Below, piece by piece: positions 26,601 to 35,259 of a stretch of DNA of 64,000 nucleotides. A program made the translations under genes and the position numbers. The notes under the pieces were generated by a model. The model was not told the DNA's origin. It saw only the letters and a list, made by a program, of their open reading frames with translations, and did no database searches. Numbering within the stretch: the first letter of the stretch is position 1; every line of letters starts with the position of its first letter. The stretch covers positions 62,001-126,000 of the IMG/VR virus record IMGVR_UViG_3300031951_000037; one strand, 5' to 3'. This stretch comes from a virus.

Positions 26601-27585
26601 ATTAGGTGTGGGTCCAATGAGCAAAGAGATAGTTGAGCTATGCCTCAACTATAGCCACTCGCACGATCATCCACTAATGATTATCGCTAGTCGCAATCAA
26701 GCAGATTACGATAGTGGGTACGCAATGAATACCAAAGAACTATCGGAGCTAGTGTTCAATCATGAACATTATAATCCTAATAGGGTATTATTGTGTAGAG
26801 ACCATTGCGGTCCTTATTTCAGCGATATGGATAATGGTCTAGAACTAGAAGCAGCGTTAGTGCGATGCTTGAATACAATCAAGGCCGACATTGATGCAAA
26901 CTTTGACCTCATTCACGTTGACGTAAGCAGAGTAGAACCGAACAAGCAGCAATATGTTGCCGAGAAGTTGTTTTCCTATGCAATGGAACTGAATCCAAAT
27001 ATTATGTTTGAGTTTGGCACCGAAGACAATACGGGCAACACCACTGAAACATTGAATATGTTGAACATTCAACTAGAATATGTCAAGCCTTGGCAGAACA
27101 ATCTTCGCTATGTAGTGTCTCAGACAGGAAGCTTGACTAAGCAAACTCAAGTTGGTACGTTCAACATTGAACAGACCAAGAAGCTTATCAACGTCATTCA
27201 TCAAAATGGCTATATGTTCAAGGAACATAATGCAGACTATCTTGATGTTGAGCAGGTAAAGTTGCGTAAAGATACAGGAGTGGATGCATTAAATATCGCC
27301 CCGCAACTTGGCACTATTGCTAGCAGTGTGCTATATGATTTGGGTTCGGGCACAGTTGAATTATCAGAGTTCATGAATGTTGTACTTGATTCGGGCTATT
27401 ATAAAAAGTGGTGCACCGTTGAAGTAGACAATGACAAAGACCGCTTTATCAGTTCTGCACACTATTTGTTTGAGCATCCATACTGCTATGATCTAAAGCA
27501 AGTAATAGATATGGAAGAATACGCTACAGTGTTAGAGGCTAGATTGTTTGACGCACTAGACCAATATAGATTTGGGTACAACTAA
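26581..27585 (+). CDS. GatZ/KbaZ-like aldolase-family protein
   Basis: The motif LLCRDHCGPYF (residues 70-80) corresponds to the GGDHLGP signature of GatZ/KbaZ, the class II tagatose-bisphosphate aldolase accessory subunits. A TIM-barrel-like series follows: LIHVDVSRVE, MFEFGTEDN, and VKLRKDTGVDALNIAPQLG. In standard systems this subunit stabilises a GatY/KbaY catalytic partner, but no such partner is in the window. It may therefore act alone, or with a host enzyme, in making the cluster's sugar. Confidence 0.7.
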   Translation: MDLKQFKLGVGPMSKEIVELCLNYSHSHDHPLMIIASRNQADYDSGYAMNTKELSELVFNHEHYNPNRVLLCRDHCGPYFSDMDNGLELEAALVRCLNTIKADIDANFDLIHVDVSRVEPNKQQYVAEKLFSYAMELNPNIMFEFGTEDNTGNTTETLNMLNIQLEYVKPWQNNLRYVVSQTGSLTKQTQVGTFNIEQTKKLINVIHQNGYMFKEHNADYLDVEQVKLRKDTGVDALNIAPQLGTIASSVLYDLGSGTVELSEFMNVVLDSGYYKKWCTVEVDNDKDRFISSAHYLFEHPYCYDLKQVIDMEEYATVLEARLFDALDQYRFGYN

Positions 27586-27608
27586 TAAAAATGGTAGCAT
27601 AATACCCA

Positions 27609-27615
27609 ATAAATA
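27609..27615 (+). promoter_or_regulatory. Putative late promoter ATAAATA within an inverted repeat
   Basis: ATAAATACTGAC lies 22 bases before ATG 27638. It is bracketed by CCAATA (27606-27611) and TATTGG (27624-27629). This is the only real break in the otherwise coupled cluster from 14.1 to 27.6 kb. Confidence 0.5.
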
Positions 27616-27637
27616 CTGACTACTATTGGAAACAACT

Positions 27638-27742
27638 ATGATTAAAATTATCAAGAACCTTATCAACAAAGTTAGGCGCGAGATTCTATATAGAAAAAGA
27701 ATCAAAGAGCTTAAAAAAAGAGATCCACATATTTACAGATGA
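27638..27742 (+). CDS. Basic 34-residue protein before carbamoyltransferase
   Basis: ATG 27638 opens a 34-codon ORF rich in Lys, Arg and Ile (starts MIKIIKNLINKVRREI, ends KKRDPHIYR); its stop overlaps the next start (ATGA). Codon pattern and coupling favour a real gene. I recall tiny proteins ending in KKRDPFIY-like motifs beside glycan genes of marine phages. Function unknown; an amphipathic helix that binds membrane or the partner enzyme is possible. Confidence 0.6.
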   Translation: MIKIIKNLINKVRREILYRKRIKELKKRDPHIYR

Positions 27743-29229
27743 ACTACGTAGGCATTAGTTGCGGCTTCCATGATGCCGGTTTAAGTGTCATTGATAACAA
27801 TGGCAATATTCTTTTTGCTGGGCACAGCGAACGATATAGCAAGAAAAAGCATGATAGTGACTTGTGCTTGGGCATTGTTGATGATGCGTTAAATTATATC
27901 AACAATGATTTTCAAGTGCATTACTATGAACGCCCTTATGTTAAGGCAATCCGTCAACTATATGCAGGGCAAAAGTTAGGACCATTTGGCTGGGACAAGT
28001 TAATCGGTTCTTCATTGTATGCGTTAAACACGGGCGAACACTCTCATAAAGGTAGAGTAAAGACGCACAATCACCATCTATGTCACGCCGCAGCAGGATT
28101 CCAAACAAGTCCATATGAAGATGCTACAGTAGTTGTTATTGATGCTATCGGTGAACTAGATACTATTAGTATTTGGGATGCAACTTACGATAAGAACGGT
28201 GTAGCAAAGTACAAGAAGATTTGGGGACGCAAGTATCCTGACTCAATTGGTCTTTTCTATTCTGCAATGACAGCACGAGTAGGCTTGCGCCCACTAGACG
28301 AAGAATATATTCTGATGGGTATGGCTGCATATGGTAAGCCAGTATATGATATCTCAATGCAACGATTATTCAGTAACTTTAATGAGATTGTTTTGAAAGA
28401 TAACCTACACATCGGAGTTGATGAAAAGTTTCTAAAGGATGCAGACGAAATGGATATTGCTGCATCTGCACAGGCTGTTGTTGAACAGCTAATAGAAACA
28501 GTAATGAAGAAGGCTAAGAAGCTAGGTAGTAGCGACAATCTCGTATATGGCGGCGGCGTTGCTCTCAATTGTCTTGCCAACAGACTACTGGGTAAGTATT
28601 ACGAAAACATTTGGATCATGCCTAACCCAGGTGATGCAGGTAATAGCTTAGGCGCAGCAGCGTTGGGCTATGGCAAGAAGATCAACTGGACAGATGCTTT
28701 CTTAGGATTTGACATTGAAGGTGATTATCCGGTTGACAGCATCATCAAAGAATTATATAGTAACAAGATGGTAGGTGTCGCTAGTGGCAGGGCGGAGTTT
28801 GGCCCTCGTGCATTAGGTAATCGAAGCCTGCTAGCAGACCCTCGCGGCCCTGAAATTAAGGACAAAGTTAATGACATTAAACGAAGACAGAAGTTCCGCC
28901 CGTTTGCGCCAGTCATTTTGGAGGAGCTGGTTACTGATTACTTTGATATGCCTAGTGGCTGGAGCGACAGTAGGTATATGCAAGTCATCGCTACTTGTAG
29001 GCATCCTGACTTATTTCCTGCTATCGTTCATCATGACGGGACTTCTCGTGTTCAGACTGTCCCGAATGACGGATCAGGAATTAGAAAACTACTAGAAGCC
29101 TGGTATAAAGAAACCGGCTGCCCAATGCTTTTGAATACGTCATTGAACATTCGTGGAGAACCCATGGTTAATGATCGTAATGATGCTGATAGATTTGAAA
29201 AACTCTATGGAGTAAAAGTCTGCTCATAA
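27739..29229 (+). CDS. Carbamoyltransferase, NodU/CmcH family
   Basis: The N-terminus GISCGFHDAGLSVIDNNG with FAGHSERYSKKKHDSDL and HHLCHAAAGFQTSP is the ASKHA-like (Kae1-type) half. YGGGVALNCLANR and SGRAEFGPRALGNRSLLADP, then KFRPFAPVI and LLNTSLNIRGEP, are the strongly conserved C-terminal signatures of O-carbamoyltransferases. The enzyme would transfer a carbamoyl group from carbamoyl phosphate, via carbamoyl-adenylate, to a sugar hydroxyl. Length (496 aa) is slightly shorter than the usual ~550-600. It probably decorates the glycan made upstream. Confidence 0.9.
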   Translation: MNYVGISCGFHDAGLSVIDNNGNILFAGHSERYSKKKHDSDLCLGIVDDALNYINNDFQVHYYERPYVKAIRQLYAGQKLGPFGWDKLIGSSLYALNTGEHSHKGRVKTHNHHLCHAAAGFQTSPYEDATVVVIDAIGELDTISIWDATYDKNGVAKYKKIWGRKYPDSIGLFYSAMTARVGLRPLDEEYILMGMAAYGKPVYDISMQRLFSNFNEIVLKDNLHIGVDEKFLKDADEMDIAASAQAVVEQLIETVMKKAKKLGSSDNLVYGGGVALNCLANRLLGKYYENIWIMPNPGDAGNSLGAAALGYGKKINWTDAFLGFDIEGDYPVDSIIKELYSNKMVGVASGRAEFGPRALGNRSLLADPRGPEIKDKVNDIKRRQKFRPFAPVILEELVTDYFDMPSGWSDSRYMQVIATCRHPDLFPAIVHHDGTSRVQTVPNDGSGIRKLLEAWYKETGCPMLLNTSLNIRGEPMVNDRNDADRFEKLYGVKVCS

Positions 29230-29238
29230 GTAAAGTAT

Positions 29239-32200
29239 ATGCTTAGAGACGTATTCTATTTTGGTAAAAAGCCCAACGTTCATCCTAGAGAACAGTTTGC
29301 AGAGAATCTACAAGATGCTAGACTAAAAGCCACTACTCGTGACTTTTGGATCATTAATGAGTTCTCTGACTATCGCAATTTTGATTGGGACTTTGATTTT
29401 GAATTTTTGCCTGACGAAGACGTTTGGGCAGAAGATCACAATAACGTATGGCCTAGTCAGCATCAAAAGGACAGTGGCACATGGTTGTGTCCCAAGGAAC
29501 ATAGTGATGTTATTGTCTATCGCAATGATGTAGATCCGGTCATTCGTAAAAACGAAAAGACCGACCAATGGGTCGAGCTTGATTTAATCAACTATAGTAA
29601 GTTTGACTTTAGTTGGCATCCTGACCCAACTGATCCTCCCTATATCTATAAGTGGGGTTGTAAGTTCTTCCCAACAGAAATCAAGCATGTATTAGAGTAT
29701 CGTGTTCCTGGCGCTACTCAAGAAAAGTATATGAACACGATTGCAGAGTTAGTACCTGAATATGATCGTTGGGTAGAACATCAGGCAATTGACAAAGATA
29801 GATTTGATATGTCATGGAGACCAAATCCATTGGATCCACCATTCATCTATGTTTGGGGTAACAAGTATGTTGACGGAAGACTACAGCCCACACTTGAATA
29901 TCATGCTCCGAACGCAACTGATATAAAATATCTATCAGAACTTGTCCCTGTTTTACCTGAACAAGATAGATGGACTATTCTTGAGGATATTGTAAAAGAT
30001 TCATTTGACTTTAGCTGGCGTCCTGACCCAAGAGAACCAGCATTCATTTATGTATTTGGTAACGAACAATACGATGGCACAATCATGCCTACACTTGAAT
30101 ATCGTTGCCCTAATGCTACAGAAATTAAGTATGTCAATGATATTACGGCTAAATTAGCTCCCAAGAAGGAATTGTTTGAGCATTTAGAAGACAGTTATGG
30201 TATTGATTATAGCTGGCGCCCTAATCCTACAAGTCCTCCCTATATCTATGCATGGGGTAATCAATGGAATAGTCCAGAAGAAAAGATATCTATTCAGTTT
30301 GTCGTTCCAGGAGCCACAGAATACAAATATATGACAGAGCGTGCTATTCGCAAGCCATGCATGGATAATTGGGTAGTCCCTGATGATGTTGACGCTACTG
30401 GATTTGATTTTAGTTGGGAGCCAAACCCCACGGCACCCCCGTACATTTATGAGTTCGCAACACAATGGCAGAAGACCGGCGGCCCTCAGTACGTAGTACC
30501 GGGAGCTACGGAGAAACAGTATGTGGATTTTCAAAGAGTTAAAAGACTTCCTACAAACAAAGGTTGGGCGATTCCTAACAATATTGATATTGATAGATTT
30601 GATTTTTCATGGCATCCAGATAGTTCTAGTCCTCCTTATGTTTATGTATTTTCTACTCAGTGGGCATTCAGCGGCGGACCTGTATATACAGTTGATGGAG
30701 CAACTGAGGTCAAGTATGTAGAAGATCAGGTTGCTACTGCAATCGTAGATATGAATAATTGGGTATATGATGCTACTGAGATTGATGTAGACAGCTTTGA
30801 TTTTAGCTGGCATCCACATGCAGAAGATCAGCCATATATCTACCAGTTCGGTACTCAATGGCAGAAGACAGGTGGTCCTAAATATATTACTTCGGGCGCT
30901 GATAATTCAAGCCCGGTAAAATATGTAGATACTCGTATTATAAAAGCAATGCGCTTATCCAACCCACATGATTACTATTGGGTAGAAAATTATCCCATTA
31001 AAGACTTTGATTACTCATGGCACCCAGACGATACCGAAGAGCCATATATCTATGTATTTGGTAACAAGCAGTATCCTGCCGAAGAGTGTCCTACTATTGA
31101 ATATAGAATGGAAGGCGCAACTCAGGTAAAATACATTCATGATATCGTAGCTACGTTAGATGTAGATATGACTAACTGGGTAATTCATGAACCAATTGAT
31201 GAAGACAGTTTTGACTTTAGTTGGGTACCTAATCCAACTGACCAGCCTTATATCTATGTTTTCGGTAACCAACGTTATTCGGGTGAGATTTATCCCACTG
31301 TAGAATATCGTACTCCTAATGCGACAGAAAAGAAATATGTCAGTGATGTAACCGCTAAACTTAAAGTTGACAAGTCTAAGTTTACTTTATTATATCCAAT
31401 AAACGAAGATAAGTTTGATTTTAGATGGAGACCTAACCCAATGTCTCCTCCCTATATCTATATCTTCGGTAACCAATATTACTCAGCAGAAGAAATGCCC
31501 ACTGTAGAATATCGGGTAGATGGTGCTACCGAAATAAAATATGTGAAAAATATTACTGCACATTTGAAGTCCAACATGACAAATTGGGAAGTTCCTAGTA
31601 ACATTGACGTTTCAAGTTTTGATTTTAGCTGGGTGCCTCATCCCAAAAGTCCTCCCTACATCTATGAGTTTGCAACGGTGTGGAATGACAGGGGCGGACC
31701 TAGGTATATCGTCAAAGGGGCAACAGAATACAAGTACATTGAAGAAATTAAAGCTAAAACATTACCTGATAAAACCAATTGGGACATTCCGAATAATATT
31801 GATATTTCAAGTTTTGATTTTAGCTGGGTTCCTCATCCCAATTCCCCTCCATACATATATGAGTTTGGGACACAATGGAATGACAGGGGAGGACCTGTTT
31901 ACCGAATGCCTGGTGCAACGGAATACAAATACATTGATACTGTAAAGGCAAATACTCTTCCAAGCCGAGTCAACTGGGAAATACCAGACGGGGTAGATGT
32001 TAGACGATTTGATTTTAGTTGGGCACCACATCCGATGGCCCCGCCCTACATCTATCAGTTTGGTACTAAGCTAGATAACAACGACGGTCCTAGATATGTC
32101 ACGCCTAGCAACAACGGAGAGATTGTATATCTTGAGCGGGTAGAACTTTTAGGTTCATCTGATATTAGTGTGGGTCAATATTATATTGAAACCAGCTTGG

Positions 32201-34191
32201 AAGAGTTAATCAATAAGCATCCAAAAGAAATCTTTTGGGCAATGCGAAAGAACATTGACTATTCACACTTTGATTTTAGCTGGCGCCCAACTACTGTGGA
32301 AGTTGCCTATGAACTAGATTATGTTCATGTTTTTGGTTCTCCTGAATCAGAACTAACACAGACATATTTTGTGAGCGCAGAGCATTATCTAAAAGGTAAC
32401 ACCGAGTTTAAGTTTGTAGAAGATTTAAAACTAAATGAAGATACTTTGGCTAAACTATTCAAGAAGCCTGATATGTTCTTTATTGACAGAAGCAATAGTG
32501 AATCACAAGAGCGGTTTGAGAAGCTTAAAGAACGTTTCCCTGGCATTCAAAAGACTCGCTATCTTAATAGCTGGGTTGATACTATCAATCGCTGCACTAA
32601 GAAAGCAAGCACTGAATTGATTTGGGTTCTTAATAGTGAACTAGACTATAGCGACTTTAACTTTGATTACTATCCTAATCCTTGGCAGATGAAGATGGTT
32701 CAAGTGTTTGGTACTCAGTGGAGCCATTGGGGAACAACGTTCATGGTTAACTGCGAAACATTCCCCGAAGATACCAGGTATGTCAAGATTATTGAACATC
32801 TATCCAACTTGAACTTTGTGAAGGATATTCGTACTAAGGCAACACAGTGCGTCCATGATATTGTAGTTATTGACCATGCTAACAAGGAAACAAGTGATGT
32901 AGTGTCATTTTTGCAGAGTAAGGTATCTGACAACACGATTACGGTAATTCCTTATCAAGAGAGCTACCTAGAAACCTTCAAGGAAATTATTAGTAAGCAG
33001 CAAGAAAAGAAGGATCATTACATTTGGATTTGCTCAAGTGTATGTGACTATACGAACTTTGATTTCTCATATGTGTGTGATCCGTTTGCAAGAGACCAGC
33101 TACATGTTTTCCCAAGTGGAACGCAGAAGTTCGGTGATACTTTCTTCGTAGATGTTAACAAGGCTAGAGAAGTTATCAGTGATCTAGAACTACTAGAAAG
33201 CTTCAATAAGGTAAACTACAACATGACTATTAGGGCAGAAAGATTGCCCGAACCAGTGATTGTTGTTAATGATGACACGCATTCTACTGCTATTAATAAG
33301 ATTATTGATTTCCCATACGCAACACTAGTTACCTATGATAACACTGATGTACCTAAGGTTGATATTGAGCCGATGAATCTTTGGTCTAGCGATACTAAGA
33401 ATATCTATGTTACTAGTACTGGTGCAACTCGTATTGTTGTGCCTGTCGAAGCTAAGGACTATGTTAAGAAAGAATTGTATGAATATCCATACATTAAGCG
33501 TGCTCCTAAGTTAGCAACTTCTAAGCCATTAGATATCGTATACCTAAGTAACGGCGAAACAGGTGCCGACGAAAACTATCAATACTTGTTAGATGTTACT
33601 AAGGATCTCCCCAATAGAGTTGTTAGGGTAGATGGAATTAACGGTCGTGTTGCTGCTTATCATGCAGCAGCAGAGGCTAGCGAAACGACTTGGATGTTCA
33701 CGGTCTTTGCTAAGCTTAAAGTCAACCCTAAGTTTGATTGGAACTGGCAACCCGATAGAATGCAGGCTCCTAAGCATTATATTTTCTATGCAAAGAATCC
33801 AGTTAACGGATTAACCTACGGTCACCAAGCAATGATCGCATATAACAAGAAGCTCACACTTGCTAATGAAGGCAAAGGTCTTGATTTTACATTGGATGAC
33901 GAGCATGAAGTAGTGCCATTGATTTCAGGAACAGCAAACTACAATACTGACGAGTTCTCAACGTGGCGCACTGCATTTAGAGAAGTTATCAAGCTTAAAG
34001 CGGATTCTGATGATATAGCCAAATATCGCCTTGATGCCTGGCTTACTAAAGGGGAAGGTAATTTCGCAGAGTACAGCATTAAGGGTGCGTTAGATGCAGA
34101 AAAATACTATGATGATGTTGGCGGTGACTTTGACATGATCAAATTAAGCTATGAATGGGATTGGCTGCGAAACAAGTTTAATGAAATGTGA
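29239..34191 (+). CDS. 1650-residue protein of degenerate glycosyltransferase repeats
   Basis: From residue ~120 to ~960 there are 13-14 tandem repeats of 60-75 residues centred on FDFSWxPxPxxPPYIYxFG and ending in a GATExKYV-type motif. Two subtypes alternate in blocks: one with PTVEYR, one with GTQW...GGPxY. At about 960-1400 three longer, more divergent units restore a Rossmann-like half (for example MFFIDRSN..., then STELIWVLNSELDYSDFNF). The last ~220 residues (IVYLSNGETGADEN, RVDGINGRVAAYHAAAEASE) match the glycosyltransferase at 16128, but its IDGDN is replaced by TVFAKLK. The protein may be a glycan-binding or scaffolding factor rather than an active transferase. Confidence 0.85.
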   Translation: MLRDVFYFGKKPNVHPREQFAENLQDARLKATTRDFWIINEFSDYRNFDWDFDFEFLPDEDVWAEDHNNVWPSQHQKDSGTWLCPKEHSDVIVYRNDVDPVIRKNEKTDQWVELDLINYSKFDFSWHPDPTDPPYIYKWGCKFFPTEIKHVLEYRVPGATQEKYMNTIAELVPEYDRWVEHQAIDKDRFDMSWRPNPLDPPFIYVWGNKYVDGRLQPTLEYHAPNATDIKYLSELVPVLPEQDRWTILEDIVKDSFDFSWRPDPREPAFIYVFGNEQYDGTIMPTLEYRCPNATEIKYVNDITAKLAPKKELFEHLEDSYGIDYSWRPNPTSPPYIYAWGNQWNSPEEKISIQFVVPGATEYKYMTERAIRKPCMDNWVVPDDVDATGFDFSWEPNPTAPPYIYEFATQWQKTGGPQYVVPGATEKQYVDFQRVKRLPTNKGWAIPNNIDIDRFDFSWHPDSSSPPYVYVFSTQWAFSGGPVYTVDGATEVKYVEDQVATAIVDMNNWVYDATEIDVDSFDFSWHPHAEDQPYIYQFGTQWQKTGGPKYITSGADNSSPVKYVDTRIIKAMRLSNPHDYYWVENYPIKDFDYSWHPDDTEEPYIYVFGNKQYPAEECPTIEYRMEGATQVKYIHDIVATLDVDMTNWVIHEPIDEDSFDFSWVPNPTDQPYIYVFGNQRYSGEIYPTVEYRTPNATEKKYVSDVTAKLKVDKSKFTLLYPINEDKFDFRWRPNPMSPPYIYIFGNQYYSAEEMPTVEYRVDGATEIKYVKNITAHLKSNMTNWEVPSNIDVSSFDFSWVPHPKSPPYIYEFATVWNDRGGPRYIVKGATEYKYIEEIKAKTLPDKTNWDIPNNIDISSFDFSWVPHPNSPPYIYEFGTQWNDRGGPVYRMPGATEYKYIDTVKANTLPSRVNWEIPDGVDVRRFDFSWAPHPMAPPYIYQFGTKLDNNDGPRYVTPSNNGEIVYLERVELLGSSDISVGQYYIETSLEELINKHPKEIFWAMRKNIDYSHFDFSWRPTTVEVAYELDYVHVFGSPESELTQTYFVSAEHYLKGNTEFKFVEDLKLNEDTLAKLFKKPDMFFIDRSNSESQERFEKLKERFPGIQKTRYLNSWVDTINRCTKKASTELIWVLNSELDYSDFNFDYYPNPWQMKMVQVFGTQWSHWGTTFMVNCETFPEDTRYVKIIEHLSNLNFVKDIRTKATQCVHDIVVIDHANKETSDVVSFLQSKVSDNTITVIPYQESYLETFKEIISKQQEKKDHYIWICSSVCDYTNFDFSYVCDPFARDQLHVFPSGTQKFGDTFFVDVNKAREVISDLELLESFNKVNYNMTIRAERLPEPVIVVNDDTHSTAINKIIDFPYATLVTYDNTDVPKVDIEPMNLWSSDTKNIYVTSTGATRIVVPVEAKDYVKKELYEYPYIKRAPKLATSKPLDIVYLSNGETGADENYQYLLDVTKDLPNRVVRVDGINGRVAAYHAAAEASETTWMFTVFAKLKVNPKFDWNWQPDRMQAPKHYIFYAKNPVNGLTYGHQAMIAYNKKLTLANEGKGLDFTLDDEHEVVPLISGTANYNTDEFSTWRTAFREVIKLKADSDDIAKYRLDAWLTKGEGNFAEYSIKGALDAEKYYDDVGGDFDMIKLSYEWDWLRNKFNEM

Positions 34192-34210
34192 TTTTGGGTA
34201 CTTAAAGCGG

Positions 34211-34239
34211 TTGACAACAGAATAAAAGATAAGTATAGT
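34211..34239 (+). promoter_or_regulatory. Sigma70-type promoter
   Basis: TTGACA (34211-34216), 17-bp spacer, TATAGT (34234-34239), about 50 bases before ATG 34292, in a 100-base intergenic gap. It shares a GGTTGAC core with the other promoters in this window, so it is likely an early/host-polymerase promoter for the accessory island. Confidence 0.75.
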
Positions 34240-34291
34240 AGAAGCTATAGTGAAAAATATCACATTACCCTAACAGCCAAAGGAGGCTACT

Positions 34292-34654
34292 ATGAAGAAG
34301 TTCATTTCCCTTATTACAATGTCTGCAATGCTTGCTGTCTCTACGCCAGCTCTCGCCGATCATAGGCGCTTTGACCCACGCTGGGGCGTAGATCATGGTG
34401 GGAGGCAACATCCTGGTACCTGGCGAGGTCATCGTGATCGTGGTGTAAGCACTGAAGGTGCAATTATCATTGGACTCGGTGCATTGCTTGTAGGTAAGGC
34501 TATTGCCGATAGCAACAACCGTCGTCGTGAACGTGAAGTAATTATTGTAGAACGTTACCCGCAACAACCCCGACAAGTTTGTCAAGACGTAGTTCAGCAC
34601 GATTACTATGGGAATCCATATGTTGCCGGACGTAACTGCTGGTACGAGCGATGA
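34292..34654 (+). CDS. Secreted protein with signal peptide and glycine-zipper-like helix
   Basis: A strong AAAGGAGG ribosome site precedes ATG 34292. Residues 1-22 (KKFISLITMSAMLAVSTPALA-D) form a typical Sec signal peptide with an A-x-A cleavage site. The mature part is His/Arg-rich, then has GAIIIGLGALLVGKAIAD, a small-residue-rich hydrophobic segment like a glycine zipper, and a C-terminal QVCQDVV...GRNCWYER with two Cys. It would act in the periplasm or outer membrane, possibly altering the envelope during infection (superinfection exclusion is one idea). It reads like a host-derived accessory gene with its own promoter. Confidence 0.75.
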   Translation: MKKFISLITMSAMLAVSTPALADHRRFDPRWGVDHGGRQHPGTWRGHRDRGVSTEGAIIIGLGALLVGKAIADSNNRRREREVIIVERYPQQPRQVCQDVVQHDYYGNPYVAGRNCWYER

Positions 34655-34815
34655 TTGATTGGTCAGGTATGCGTACTGTGCGAAAGCCGACTCAAAAGGA
34701 GCGCGGACGCTATCAACGTTGGGTAAAGTATCTTAAAGATTCTAGACTCACCGAAGAACAAATCCATGAACGAGCAGCTAGATTGACTGAACAGGGTCGG
34801 GAGCCTGATCTATAA
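34651..34815 (+). CDS. 54-residue basic protein
   Basis: The start overlaps the previous stop (ATGATT; ATGA coupling). It is Arg/Lys/Glu-rich and helical: starts MIDWSGMRTVRKPTQ, ends RAARLTEQGREPDL. It contains RYQRWVKYLKDSRLTEEQIHER, cut short here by its length. No family recognised. Part of the island expressed from the promoter at 34211. Confidence 0.6.
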   Translation: MIDWSGMRTVRKPTQKERGRYQRWVKYLKDSRLTEEQIHERAARLTEQGREPDL

Positions 34816-34817
34816 TT

Positions 34818-34985
34818 ATGGTAGTCTGTAGTTGTAGAAACATTAGAGACTCGCAATACACTAGCAGAGAAGAACTATCTGCCCGCATTTTACAAGACGA
34901 TTATTGTTGTGGTACATGCTTAGACGAGTTTTTACCAAACGACAACAAAAAGATTGACACGAACCCCCAACTAGTATATAAATAG
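34818..34985 (+). CDS. Bfd-like [2Fe-2S] ferredoxin, 55 aa
   Basis: ATG 34818 starts two bases after the previous stop. The Cys layout is VVC4-S-C6 near the N-terminus and C31-G-T-C34 (YCCGTC), with about 24 residues between them. This is the C-x-C ... C-x-x-C pattern of bacterioferritin-associated ferredoxin (Bfd), a [2Fe-2S] protein that releases iron from bacterioferritin. The length is close to the ~60-65 residues of Bfd. The extra Cys30 is unusual. Its last codons carry the promoter of the tmRNA gene. A role in iron mobilisation is inferred from family resemblance only. Confidence 0.65.
   Translation: MVVCSCRNIRDSQYTSREELSARILQDDYCCGTCLDEFLPNDNKKIDTNPQLVYK
34954..34982 (+). promoter_or_regulatory. 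Sigma70-type promoter of the tmRNA gene
   Basis: TTGACA (34954-34959), 17-bp spacer, TATAAA (34977-34982); it lies within the 3' end of the Bfd-like ORF, whose stop is at 34983-34985. Predicted transcription would start near 34989, just upstream of the acceptor piece. Confidence 0.75.
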
Positions 34986-35053
34986 ATTATCAGTTGTTTG
35001 ATGCAATCTGATGTTTGTGCAGGACCCGGGGGCGGTACCCGGCGCCTCCACCA

Positions 35054-35174
35054 TTAACACACTTGCCTGACTCCTCCGGTTTTTGGGAGGTAAGTTGGGA
35101 CCGAACTTCACTAGAGGTCGTTCTACAGTGCCTTGAGGCATGAGGATACTAACAGAAACGAGTGTGTTAATGAT
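35054..35174 (+). other. Intervening transcribed segment of the permuted tmRNA
   Basis: These 121 bases join the encoded CCA of the acceptor piece to the mature 5' end of the coding piece. Their ends are complementary: TTAACACACT at the left and AGTGTGTTAA at the right. This would extend the acceptor stem in the precursor and guide its excision, as known for permuted tmRNAs. Confidence 0.85.
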
Positions 35175-35259
35175 GGGGGCGAAATTTAGGATCGACTGCA
35201 AGGCAGAGGTGAGAGTAGACTGATTGGTTGGCCGCATATAAGCCAAAACTGTAAATGTC

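Noticed and set aside
29600-32100. Regular ~220-base repeats considered as a CRISPR-like or non-coding array
   Set aside because: The repeats are in frame, divergent at DNA level but conserved as protein (FDFSW...PPYIY), so they are coding repeats.
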